64,000 nucleotides of DNA from Sphingomonas sp. OV641 (GTDB lineage Bacteria > Pseudomonadota > Alphaproteobacteria > Sphingomonadales > Sphingomonadaceae): the NCBI RefSeq assembly GCF_900109205.1, contig NZ_FNZB01000002.1, positions 310,001-374,000 on the forward strand. Reading direction: 5' to 3'. The translations under genes were made by a program, and so were the position numbers. Below the pieces are notes generated by a model. It was given only the letters and a program-made list of their open reading frames with translations, made no database searches and had not been told where the DNA came from. Below, piece by piece: positions 47,430 to 55,795 of this stretch (position 1 is its first letter; each line of letters opens with the position of its first letter).

Positions 47430-48605
47430 TCATCGCCCCGTGACCGGGGAACTGGATAGATCATCTACCATGCCGCAATAGTCAGCGACAATGGTTTGTT
47501 CTTCCGGCGACAAATGTGGGTTCCAAACATCGAAGATCAGCACGGCGCGCAATTCATCGCTGTCATTCCACGCTTCATGTTCGATCGTATCGTCAAAGGC
47601 GAAGGGTTGGCCGATCACCCATTCGCGGGTCTCCCCACCCACCCGGAAGCCGCAGCCGGGCGGCACGATCAAGGGCAAGTGGACGATTGCACGCGTATTG
47701 GTGACGCCGGTGTGCGGCGGGATGCGCGTATGCGGCTTCAGCATGGAAAAGAAGGCACTGGGCGCCCGTCCCGGGATGCGCGCGCCCGGCAGGCGATCCA
47801 GCGCGGCGGCCGTGCGCGGGCAGCGATCCAGCACCGGCTGGTTGGGCCGGCCATATTCCCACAGGAAGCAGGCGCCCCAATCGAGATTGTTGTTGAGCGG
47901 ATCCCATTGGCTGCCCGACACGCCTTTTTCCATGCGGACATAGGGTATGAGCGCCGGGCCGGGATCGGCGATCAGCGCCTCCAGCTCCGCCCGGATCGCC
48001 GCCGTATCGGCGGCCAGCTCCGCGAACCAGGGAAAGTGGTGATCGTCGAAGAATTCGTCCGCCGGCAGGAAAGGATAATGGATGCCGGCGCAGACATTGG
48101 GGTAGATGCGACGGGTGCCGAGCGCATGGTCGACGAAGGCCTGGGCGCGGCGCCGGCTCGTCTGGCCGAACCCGTCGTATTGCGGGGCGAGCGCCTGGCG
48201 GATCGGCGTGGCGAGCGCCGCACCCTGCTCGGCGCAATAGCGGCGCGCATGATCGATGAGGCGGACCAGTTCCTCGCTGGGATCGGCGACCTGCTCGCCG
48301 AGCTGGATCACGCCGGACCAGCGGAGCATCGCTTCCCGCCGGTCGCCCGCACGCTCGAACCATTGCGCCAGCCGCACCAGCGCCGGCAGATCGCGCGCAT
48401 CCAGGCCCAGGGCCCCTTCAAGCGCCGCGCGCTCGCCGGCCTCGTCACCTGCCAGCCGGCTGGCATGGGCAAGATTGCGCCACAGGCTGCCTGCCGCCGG
48501 ATCAAGCGCGACCGCCTGTTCGAACCAGCGCCGGGCGCCGGCGTGGTCGCGATTGCGCAGGGCGGCGAGGCCGCGGGCATTGGCTTCCTGAGAGGTCAGC
48601 GACAT
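47430..48605 (-). CDS. TPR and aspartyl/asparaginyl beta-hydroxylase domain protein
   Basis: This 391-residue protein has an N-terminal TPR region (residues 5-110: NARGLAALRNRDHAGARRWF, then repeated helix pairs). A C-terminal Asp_Arg_Hydrox domain (about 210-380) follows. Iron and 2-oxoglutarate residues are visible in HTRIPPHTGVTNTRAIVHLP, the distal His in FDDTIEHEAWN, and the Arg in LRAVLIFDVWNP. Such enzymes hydroxylate Asp or Asn in proteins or peptides. No signal peptide is seen, so it is probably cytoplasmic. It is divergent from the sulfotransferase-like gene, 74 bp away. Confidence 0.88.
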   Translation of the reverse strand: MSLTSQEANARGLAALRNRDHAGARRWFEQAVALDPAAGSLWRNLAHASRLAGDEAGERAALEGALGLDARDLPALVRLAQWFERAGDRREAMLRWSGVIQLGEQVADPSEELVRLIDHARRYCAEQGAALATPIRQALAPQYDGFGQTSRRRAQAFVDHALGTRRIYPNVCAGIHYPFLPADEFFDDHHFPWFAELAADTAAIRAELEALIADPGPALIPYVRMEKGVSGSQWDPLNNNLDWGACFLWEYGRPNQPVLDRCPRTAAALDRLPGARIPGRAPSAFFSMLKPHTRIPPHTGVTNTRAIVHLPLIVPPGCGFRVGGETREWVIGQPFAFDDTIEHEAWNDSDELRAVLIFDVWNPHLSPEEQTIVADYCGMVDDLSSSPVTGR

Positions 48606-48679
48606 GACAACTTCCTATGATGCAACTGCACCCTTTGGAAGAAGATGCTGCGCGCGCGAACATAGGCTAGTGACAGATC

Positions 48680-49690
48680 ATGTATTCAGGCAACAGTTTC
48701 GATCCTGCCGATGCGCGCTGGCTGGCACACCGATATGAAATCGTCCGCGATCAACTTCTCTACCGGCATGTTCCGCGCGAGTTGCATCAAGCCGGACCAT
48801 TCCTGACCGACGAACTGGTCGGCGAACAGCCGAGCCAGGTGCTGGACAGGGCGGCGGGCGTGGCGGCGGCGCGCGGGCATGTTGCACCGTTGCACTTCAT
48901 CTTCCACTCGGCGTTTTGCGCCTCCACCATGCTGGTGCGCGCCTTTGACGTCCCCGGCGTCGCGATGGGCCTGTCCGAGCCCGTCCTGCTCAATGACGTG
49001 ACCGGCATCCGCCGACGGGGTGAGCGCACCGGCGCCGATCTGGCGCGGTTGCTGGACGAAGCGATGATGCTCCTCGCCCGTCGATGGGCACCGGGCGAGA
49101 GCGTCGTCGTGAAGCCGTCCAACATCCTGTGCGGGTTGCAGCGACCGATGCTGGCGCTCCGCCCGACGGCGAAGGCGATCCTGCTCCATGCGCCACTGGC
49201 GACGTTTCTCGCCTCGGTCGCGCGCAAGGGGCTGTGGTGCCGGTTGTGGGCGCGCGAGTTGCTGGAAGGATTGCTTCGTGACGGGCTGGTCGACCTGGGA
49301 TTCGGGCCGAACGATTATTTCCGGCTAAGCGACCTGCAGGTGGCGGCGGTGGGCTGGCTGGCTCAGCATCGGCAATTCGCGCTGCTGGCGCAGCACTTTC
49401 CCGATCGCGTGCGCACGCTCAGCTCGGAGGCGCTGCTGACGGACCCCGATGGCGTGACCGGCGCGGCGGCCGCGTGGTTCGGCCTGCCGCCCGATCGCTT
49501 CGCCCGCCATGCGGCGCTAGGCCGCCACAGCAAATCGGGGCAGCCCTTCTCGACCGGCGATCGCGCGGCGGAACAGGCGGCGGCGGTCGCGGCGCATGGC
49601 GACGAGATCGACAAGGTGCTTGCCTGGGCGATGGTGCTTGCGGAGCAGAATGGCGTCGCCTTGTCGCTGCCGGCACCGCTGCTCACCTGA
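48680..49690 (+). CDS. Sulfotransferase-like P-loop protein of unknown function
   Basis: This 336-residue protein has a degenerate P-loop at residues 71-90 (FIFHSAFCASTMLVRAFD), where sulfotransferases have a PRSGTT-type PAPS-binding loop. Helical regions follow with VVVKPSNILCGLQRPM and AILLHAPLATFLASVARKG, similar to the second PAPS motif. I recall an uncharacterised family with HSSFCCSTLLAR loops next to TonB receptors in caulobacters and sphingomonads. Whether it binds PAPS or another nucleotide is unknown. It lies between the divergent hydroxylase gene and the convergent TonB receptor gene. Confidence 0.75.
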   Translation: MYSGNSFDPADARWLAHRYEIVRDQLLYRHVPRELHQAGPFLTDELVGEQPSQVLDRAAGVAAARGHVAPLHFIFHSAFCASTMLVRAFDVPGVAMGLSEPVLLNDVTGIRRRGERTGADLARLLDEAMMLLARRWAPGESVVVKPSNILCGLQRPMLALRPTAKAILLHAPLATFLASVARKGLWCRLWARELLEGLLRDGLVDLGFGPNDYFRLSDLQVAAVGWLAQHRQFALLAQHFPDRVRTLSSEALLTDPDGVTGAAAAWFGLPPDRFARHAALGRHSKSGQPFSTGDRAAEQAAAVAAHGDEIDKVLAWAMVLAEQNGVALSLPAPLLT

Positions 49691-49943
49691 CGCCATGGGG
49701 TGATCCGAGCGTCCTCCTGCATCGGGGGCGGTACACCTGTGCGTCACCCGCTGGTCGCGTCCCGGCAGTTACGACGCCGCCGATCTTAAGACCTTGAGGT
49801 CGCGAAGCTCGGATCCGAGCACACCGCCGGGTTGAGCAGTGCATGGTATCGTCAGGAGCCATGCGACGCTCGGCTCCTGTCGAAGAGCCTTCTTGGCATT
49901 GGATCGATCGGGCGCAGCGCCGCCTTGCCGGTCGGCGGCAGAC
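49691..49943. other. Intergenic region without recognised gene
   Basis: The 306-bp gap between the sulfotransferase-like gene and the TonB receptor gene holds no convincing reading frame, tRNA or repeat of the families seen elsewhere. Its right-hand end contains the receptor's terminator. Short inverted repeats such as AAGACCTTGAGGTC... are present but weak. Confidence 0.5.
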
Positions 49944-49973
49944 AAAAAAAGGGCGGGCACAAGGCCCGCCCTT
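49944..49973 (-). terminator. Rho-independent terminator of the TonB receptor gene
   Basis: Arms 49951-49958 (GGGCGGGC) and 49964-49971 (GCCCGCCC) pair perfectly around a 5-nt loop, with two more A-U pairs at the base. On the minus strand the stem is followed directly by seven U residues. It lies 24 bp beyond the receptor stop codon and is the clearest terminator in the window. Confidence 0.92.
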
Positions 49974-49996
49974 CTCTTTGGTCGTGAAGCTCGCGC

Positions 49997-52900
49997 TTAG
50001 AAGCGGATCTTCGCAGCCATCACGTAACGGCGACCGATCGCGTCATAGGTCGACGGGAAGGTGTTGCCGCTGTTGTAGGTGGTCGAGCCAGCCTCACCGC
50101 CAACGAGCGGCGGCTCGATGTCGAACAGGTTCTGGATGCCGACGGTGAACGTCAGGTTCTCGCCCACGTTCATGCGGGTGGTGAGGTCGATATAGTCCTT
50201 CGCCTTGATGCGGTTGAAGTTGACTTCCTCACCGGCCAGGACGCCTGCGCTTGCCGGCAGCGTGCCTTCGAAGATGAACCGCGAGGTCGCCGTGAAGCCA
50301 CGATCGGCGAAGTCGTCAGCCGCGCCTTCGTAGCGCGTGCCGCCGATGTGACGCCACAGGAGCGACACGTCCACGCCCTCGATCGTCGCCGTACCGCGAA
50401 CCGACCACTGCCACTCAGGGATCGGCTGACCGCAGTTGGCCGAGTAATAGCCGACGCAGTCACGGTTGTAGCTGCCGGACACGGCCTGGAACTTTGATTC
50501 GTCGGTCCAGGTCATCGAGCCCGCGAGGCTCAGCTTCGCGAAGCCGATGTCATGCGCATAGTTCGCGGTCACGTCGATGCCGCTGGTTTCCAGACGGCCG
50601 AGGTTCGACGTGGTCAGGAACAGGCCCGGCGTGGTGTTCGGATCGCCGTTCAGGCCGCCCGTGAGCGGATCACGACGGATCGCGGTGCACGCCGCGCTGG
50701 TGGCAGCGCTGGCCGGCGGGTTGTTCGCATCTTCACCAAAGCAGGCGGTGATCGCATCGCCCGGGGTGGGCGAGGTGATTGCGCCGCTGACCTTGATGTT
50801 GAAGTAGTCAACCGAGATCGACAGACGCGGCACGAAGGTCGGCTGGAAGACGACACCGGCCGTCCAGCTCTTGCCCACTTCCGGATCGAGCAGCAGGTTG
50901 CCGCCGCCGGTGGAGTTGGCCTGACCCGAGATCGGCTGCGCGATGGAGTCAACGTTGGCGGCCGATGCACCCTGCGCAAGGCAGATGGCGCGCAGCGTGC
51001 CCGACGGGTTCGGACGGATCCGCTGGCCGTTGTCGTCGAAGGTCGCGCACGGATCGTCCTGCAGGTTGGTGAGACCCGTCGACACCGGCGAGAACAGCTC
51101 GGCGATGTTCGGCGCGCGCACCGCACGTGCATAGTTACCGCGGATCTTCAGGCCGTTGACCGGAGTCCAGCTACCAGCCACCTTCCAGGTGGTGGTGTTG
51201 AAGCCCGGGTCGCCCGCTGCGTCGATCGTGTAGCTCGAGTAGCGCACGCCGCCCTCGACCGTCAGATCCTGGAAGAACGGACGGTTCTGGATCAGCGGAA
51301 CGATGAGCTCGCCGATGGCTTCGTACACGTCATAGCCGCCGTCGATGTTCGGAGCCGGACCACCGGCACCGCCGAGGTCACCACCAGCAGCCAGCGTGTC
51401 CGACTGCTGCGACGCGGTGTAGCTGCGATACTCGCCGCCGATCGCGAAGGAGATCGGGTTTTCGGAGAGCGGGCTTGCCACGCCGAAATCGCCGCTGACC
51501 GTTGCACGCGCCTGCGCCAGCGACGTGCGGGTGCGAACGGTGGAGGTCTCGTTCAGGAAGTCAATCGCTTCGTCGGTCCAGGAAGCATTGTTCTCCGGGC
51601 CGAACCAGTTGATCGGAACGCAGCCCGAGGCCGTGCCGGCGAAGCAGCTGCTGGTGTTGTTGGCGAGGAAGCTGTCCGCCACGCGCGAGTTCAGGGTGTA
51701 GCCCTGGATCGCCTGCAGATTCTCCGACTCACCGTACGAACCGAAGACATCCCAGTCGATCGTGTCGGTGATGCCGCCACGTGCGCCGAGGCGGTAATCG
51801 AAGAAGGTGGTCGAATATTCGCTGACGCGGGGCCCGACCTCGGTTGCGCGGCGGAACAGCGCGCTGGTGACCGTCTGATAGCCGGCATCGCCCGGCGTCA
51901 GAGCCGGATTGGCGGCAGCGGCGCAGGCCGCGGCCGAAATGCCGTTCGCGGAGCAGAAGGAGCTGCGCAGCGAATCGGTCAGGAACGGATTGTTCAGCGG
52001 AATGTCGACGGCGACACCGAACGAGCCCGACGGCGCGATGATCGTCGAGACGGTGTTCTTCGAGAAGATGCCGCGGGTGTAGACCTCGACGTCATCGCTG
52101 ACTTCGTAGTTGGCTGCACCGTAGATGTTGAAGCGCTCGAACGGCGTCTGGTAGACGTTGTACGGGTTGAAGTTGAACGCCGTGAACGCCGTGCCCGGAC
52201 GGAAAGCCGTGCCGTCTGCGTTGACCTGACGGGTGCCCTGACCCGGCAGCGAGAAGCGCGACGGAACCGCCGTGCCCGAGCCGCCGCCGCCGCCCGAGGC
52301 GGAGCTGAGCGCGAGAACGCCGAAGTCACGGCCGCCCTGGTAGATGGGGTCGGATTCCTGGTAGCCGATGCTGAACACGGCGTTGCCGCGACCGTCATCG
52401 AAGTTCGCACCGATCGTCAGGTCGGCACGGAACACGCTGCCGTCGCCTTCTTCGCTGATCTGCTGCGAGACGTTCGCTTCCAGACCGGCAAAGTTGCGGC
52501 GGGTGATGAAGTTGATGACGCCCGAAACCGCGTCCGCACCATAGGTGGTCGAAGCACCGCCGGTCAGCACGTCGACGCGCTCGATCAGAGCGAGCGGCAC
52601 GTTGTTAAGGTCGAAGCGGCCGTTCAGTTCGGCCGGCACGAGGCGCACGCCATCGAGCAGGACGACGTTGCGGTTCGAACCGAGGTTGCGGAGGTTGGCG
52701 AAGGATGCACCGCCGTTGCCGTTGTTCACGGCCGAACCGATCGACGGGGTGATGCCCGGCAGTTCGCGCAGCAGCTCTTCGGCGACGTTCGCCTGCTGCA
52801 GGTCGATTTCGTCAGCGCCGACGACCTTGACCGGGGTCGCCTGAACGAGGTTCGGGTTCTTGATGAGCGTACCGGTGACGACGATGTCGCCGGTCGCGGT

Positions 52901-53059
52901 CTCGGACGTATCGGCACCTTCCTGCGTCACGACGCCCGGTGCGGGTGTGCCCGGGGTGACGGTCGAGTCGACCTGCTGCGCCGATGCCGAGCCGGCGGCC
53001 ATGACGGCGCCGACGAACAGCGTCGTCGTCAACAAGCGCGAGCGAAAAGTTGTGCGCAT
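49997..53059 (-). CDS. TonB-dependent receptor
   Basis: This 1020-residue outer-membrane protein has a signal peptide (hydrophobic residues 8-27, cleavage near ASA-QQ). A plug domain at about residues 60-170 has DIVVTGTLIKNPN, ATPVKVVGADEI, LRELPGIT, NVVLLDGVR and TYGADAVSGVINFITRR. A 22-strand barrel follows and ends in the aromatic C-terminus AAKIRF. The receptor imports an unknown ligand using TonB energy. The type resembles the large sphingomonad/caulobacter receptors (Ser/Gly-rich barrel, long extracellular loops) used for sugars or peptides rather than siderophores. AAGGGAAA precedes the ATG. No Fur box was seen upstream. Confidence 0.95.
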   Translation of the reverse strand: MRTTFRSRLLTTTLFVGAVMAAGSASAQQVDSTVTPGTPAPGVVTQEGADTSETATGDIVVTGTLIKNPNLVQATPVKVVGADEIDLQQANVAEELLRELPGITPSIGSAVNNGNGGASFANLRNLGSNRNVVLLDGVRLVPAELNGRFDLNNVPLALIERVDVLTGGASTTYGADAVSGVINFITRRNFAGLEANVSQQISEEGDGSVFRADLTIGANFDDGRGNAVFSIGYQESDPIYQGGRDFGVLALSSASGGGGGSGTAVPSRFSLPGQGTRQVNADGTAFRPGTAFTAFNFNPYNVYQTPFERFNIYGAANYEVSDDVEVYTRGIFSKNTVSTIIAPSGSFGVAVDIPLNNPFLTDSLRSSFCSANGISAAACAAAANPALTPGDAGYQTVTSALFRRATEVGPRVSEYSTTFFDYRLGARGGITDTIDWDVFGSYGESENLQAIQGYTLNSRVADSFLANNTSSCFAGTASGCVPINWFGPENNASWTDEAIDFLNETSTVRTRTSLAQARATVSGDFGVASPLSENPISFAIGGEYRSYTASQQSDTLAAGGDLGGAGGPAPNIDGGYDVYEAIGELIVPLIQNRPFFQDLTVEGGVRYSSYTIDAAGDPGFNTTTWKVAGSWTPVNGLKIRGNYARAVRAPNIAELFSPVSTGLTNLQDDPCATFDDNGQRIRPNPSGTLRAICLAQGASAANVDSIAQPISGQANSTGGGNLLLDPEVGKSWTAGVVFQPTFVPRLSISVDYFNIKVSGAITSPTPGDAITACFGEDANNPPASAATSAACTAIRRDPLTGGLNGDPNTTPGLFLTTSNLGRLETSGIDVTANYAHDIGFAKLSLAGSMTWTDESKFQAVSGSYNRDCVGYYSANCGQPIPEWQWSVRGTATIEGVDVSLLWRHIGGTRYEGAADDFADRGFTATSRFIFEGTLPASAGVLAGEEVNFNRIKAKDYIDLTTRMNVGENLTFTVGIQNLFDIEPPLVGGEAGSTTYNSGNTFPSTYDAIGRRYVMAAKIRF

Positions 53060-53244
53060 GTGTGTTTCCCTTTTGATGCCCCGGTTGAACCCGGTTTATC
53101 GGCTTGCCCTAATGTGCGGTCGGCATTGACGACCCACATGGCGCAAAGGGCTAATCAGCAATTCACGCCCCTGCAATCTCCACCCAACGCAACTGCAACA
53201 TTGCGGCGCGGGTGTAACAGGAAGGCAACACTTTCCTGTCCGGC

Positions 53245-53273
53245 TTGTCCGTTTTCACGACACTCTCTATCGC
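53245..53273 (+). promoter_or_regulatory. Candidate promoter of the small exported protein gene
   Basis: TTGTCC (53245-53250) and TATCGC (53268-53273) are separated by 17 nt and lie 25 nt before the ATG at 53299. Both hexamers are partial matches to the sigma-70 consensus, so this is a weak call. Confidence 0.35.
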
Positions 53274-53298
53274 CGGGGCCAGTTCAGGGAGACAAAAA

Positions 53299-53841
53299 AT
53301 GGCGCAGTTCCAGAGGCTGGCGGTCGGCGCGGCCGCGACCGTAATGTTCGCCGCAGCCGGTGTCGCGGGCGCACAGGCGCAGGACGGCGCGGGCGAGCGG
53401 GTGCTTCAATCATTCTCGCAATGCCGCACGATCACGGCACCGGACCAGCGCCTCGCCTGCTTCGACAAGGCAGCAGCATCGCTGGCGCAGGCGGTGGAAG
53501 CAAAGGAAGTGCGCATCCTCGACAAGGAAGACGTGCGGCGCACCCGTCGATCGCTGTTCGGCTTCACGCTGCCACGTGTCGGGCTGTTCGACGAGGATGA
53601 GGAAGAGGCGAAGAAGGAGGAGTTCACCGAGATCAACACTACGGTGGCATCCGCCCGCTCGCTGCAGAACGGACGGGCCGAGATCCGGCTGAACGGCGAT
53701 GATGGCGCCGTGTGGCAGACGACCGAGGCGATGACCTTCCCGCCCAAGGCCGGTGACAAGATCCGCATCCGGCGCGGCGCGATCGGCAGCTATTTCATCA
53801 ACGTCGGCGGACGCAGCGTGCGCGGCATGCGCGTGCGCTGA
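53299..53841 (+). CDS. Exported protein of unknown function with CxxI...RLACFD motif
   Basis: This 180-residue protein has a signal peptide (MAQFQRLAVGAAATVMFAAA, cleavage near AQA-QD). A segment QCRTITAPDQRLACFDKAAA has two cysteines and the RLACFD motif seen in several periplasmic protein families. An acidic linker (FDEDEEEAKKEE) and a C-terminal beta domain (GAVWQTTEAMTFPPKAGDKI and GSYFINVGGRSVRGMRV) follow. GGGAGA lies 8 nt before the ATG. It is divergent from the TonB receptor (239-bp gap). I do not know the function. Confidence 0.78.
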   Translation: MAQFQRLAVGAAATVMFAAAGVAGAQAQDGAGERVLQSFSQCRTITAPDQRLACFDKAAASLAQAVEAKEVRILDKEDVRRTRRSLFGFTLPRVGLFDEDEEEAKKEEFTEINTTVASARSLQNGRAEIRLNGDDGAVWQTTEAMTFPPKAGDKIRIRRGAIGSYFINVGGRSVRGMRVR

Positions 53842-53853
53842 CCCCCGGCTGGG

Positions 53854-53877
53854 GGCGAGCGCACGCGCGCGCTCGCC
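53854..53877. terminator. GC-rich hairpin between convergent genes
   Basis: GGCGAGCG (53854-53861) and CGCTCGCC (53870-53877) form an 8-bp perfect stem with an 8-nt loop. It lies between the convergent small exported protein and SGNH genes and touches the SGNH stop codon. No U-tract follows on either strand, so its role as a terminator is uncertain. Confidence 0.4.
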
Positions 53878-55307
53878 TAGGCTGGTGTCAGCGCCAGCGC
53901 TGGCAGAACCTCGGACCGGATGGCCTGTTCGATCCGCTGGGCATAATGGTCAAAGCCGATCTCCGGCGGGTGGACGTTATCGGCCGCCACATAGAAGCCG
54001 GCGTTCGCCACGCCAGCCGGCACGCCGGTGCCGTTGTTCCACGCGCCCAGCACCCAGGGCGGCACGGCGCCGCAGATCGGGATGAAGAAGGTGAGCGGAT
54101 CGCCATGCTGTGCCACGGCCGCAGCGATCGCGGCCTCGGTCGCCGGTGCGCCGGGCACGTTGATGGATGGCACGCCAACCACGATGACCGGCGCCGCGGT
54201 GCCCGCGCGCAGCGCACGCAACGTGGCGAGGGTTGCCGCCTGCACCTGCGCAGGCGCATAGCCGGCGTCGTTGCTGGATCCCATCAGCAGCATGACATCA
54301 GGTGACAGCGACAGCGCATGCGGCACGCGCTGGCCAAAGGTCACGAACCCGGATGGCGAGGCGTTGCAATAGCCGGTGCCGCCGACCGAGAGGTTCCAGG
54401 TATCGCGCCAGCCAAGCCGCTTGGCGAGCAACTGGGCAATCGATCCGCCTGCCAGCCACGGACCATAGCTGGACCCGGCATTATAGCTGTCGCCGATGAC
54501 GACCATGCGCGGCGCGCCGCCGCCGCCAGCGCTGACGATCGCCGATGGAGCGGCCTGGACCCCGCCGAAACAGGACGCGCTCTTGCCGGTTTCGAGCTCA
54601 TAATGGCGGAGCCGCCGTCCCGTGCTGCCCGACCAGTCGATCACCATCCACTGGTCCTGACCGGCGACCACATGGCTGCCCGGCATCAGATAGCGCCCGT
54701 CGACGATCACCCTGATCTGCGCCGATCCTGCGGGAAGGAACAACGCCAGCCGGTCGCCATCACAGGTGAAGGACACGGATGCGCCGGCGCACATGGGCAT
54801 GCCGGCCTTTGCCTCGAAGCTCGCCAGCGTCCAGAAATTGGTCCGCAACGGCGCGGTGGCCGCGCCGCGAACCGTATAGGCGCCGGGATGGCTGGCCGGT
54901 GCCCAGGTCGCGCCCAGGGAAGGATTGCTCGTCACAAAGGAGACGATGGGCGCGCCATCGGCGGGATCGGCAGCGCACGTGCCGCCAAGATAGGTCCAGT
55001 AAAGCGAACTGTTGCCGTCCGCGACATATTGGCCGCTGCTGGTGGTGGCAGGGCCGGCGCCCGTGGAAGGCGATGTGCCGGCAAGGCCGCACATATACCA
55101 GCCGCCATTGTGGCTGACGATCTGGCCCACCGCATAGGGCGTGCCGGGTGCATAGGCCGGTGGCGCGAGCCAGGGCTGCAGGACCACCGGGTTGCGCCCC
55201 GCCGCCGCGGCCGCCGCGCGGGATAACAAGTTGTGCCGCCCGGCCATCGTCACGGCGTCGCGCACGCGGGCGGTGAGGCCGCGCGCCACCAGATCGCGCG
55301 CGCTCAT
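53877..55307 (-). CDS. SGNH/GDSL hydrolase with N-terminal carbohydrate-binding-like module
   Basis: This 476-residue protein has a GDSL-type esterase domain in its second half: VVIGDSYNAGSSYG with nucleophile Ser274, the Gly block VGGTGYC near 308-314, GSSND with Asn346, and AADNVHPPE with Asp443 and His446. Residues 46-110 contain PWLAPPAYAPGTPYAVGQIV and GGWYMC, which resemble small carbohydrate-binding modules of chitinases and phage tail fibres. A middle beta domain (residues 120-240) joins them. No signal peptide is seen. It is coupled to the upstream 141-residue gene (ATGA overlap). Confidence 0.85.
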   Translation of the reverse strand: MSARDLVARGLTARVRDAVTMAGRHNLLSRAAAAAAGRNPVVLQPWLAPPAYAPGTPYAVGQIVSHNGGWYMCGLAGTSPSTGAGPATTSSGQYVADGNSSLYWTYLGGTCAADPADGAPIVSFVTSNPSLGATWAPASHPGAYTVRGAATAPLRTNFWTLASFEAKAGMPMCAGASVSFTCDGDRLALFLPAGSAQIRVIVDGRYLMPGSHVVAGQDQWMVIDWSGSTGRRLRHYELETGKSASCFGGVQAAPSAIVSAGGGGAPRMVVIGDSYNAGSSYGPWLAGGSIAQLLAKRLGWRDTWNLSVGGTGYCNASPSGFVTFGQRVPHALSLSPDVMLLMGSSNDAGYAPAQVQAATLATLRALRAGTAAPVIVVGVPSINVPGAPATEAAIAAAVAQHGDPLTFFIPICGAVPPWVLGAWNNGTGVPAGVANAGFYVAADNVHPPEIGFDHYAQRIEQAIRSEVLPALALTPA

Positions 55308-55729
55308 TGCGCCACCCGATAGGTGAGGGTGCCGCCTGTGAGCGTTGCGAAGAGATAATAGCTCGCGCCCACCTCGCTTTCCTCGGCGGCGGCTTCATTG
55401 GCGTTGGCTGTGAAGCGCGCCCAGCGTGCACCGCCCGCCGTCAGCGGGAACTTGGTAACGCCGCCATCGACCGAGCGGAGCAGGTCCACCGTGCCGGACC
55501 AGTCGCCGGAAAGGGTGACCCAGATCGGTCGATCCAGTTCCGGCAGGAAAGGGCCGGCAAATCCGCTGGCCCCCAGCGAACCCGCCAGTGGCACCGACCC
55601 GGCCGGCTTCTTCAACAGCCGCACGGGCAATGGGTTGCCATCGTGAACGGCAACCGCCGGCGCATCGACCGCGCCGAACGCCATTGCATATTGCGGTACG
55701 AACCCCGCGGGTATCTCCACTTCCGCCAC
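55304..55729 (-). CDS. Protein of unknown function coupled to the SGNH hydrolase
   Basis: This 141-residue protein is probably all beta, with no signal peptide or membrane segment. The segments RPIWVTLSGDWSGTVDLLRS and ARWARFTANANEAAAEESEVG suggest a small phage decoration- or tail-associated fold, but I do not recognise a named family. I chose the GTG at 55729 because AGGAG stands 8 nt upstream; the GTG at 55738 overlaps that site. Its last codon overlaps the SGNH start (ATGA), so the two are made together. Confidence 0.65.
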   Translation of the reverse strand: MAEVEIPAGFVPQYAMAFGAVDAPAVAVHDGNPLPVRLLKKPAGSVPLAGSLGASGFAGPFLPELDRPIWVTLSGDWSGTVDLLRSVDGGVTKFPLTAGGARWARFTANANEAAAEESEVGASYYLFATLTGGTLTYRVAQ

Positions 55730-55795
55730 TATCGTCACTCCTGCTGTGTTCCGCTTATGTTCTACAGCAGGCGAAAGGATGTAGGACAGGCCCCG

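Noticed and set aside
53877..55738. A prophage remnant
   Set aside because: Apart from a phage-like flavour of two proteins there is no integrase, capsid, portal, terminase or lysis gene, and no attachment-site repeat.
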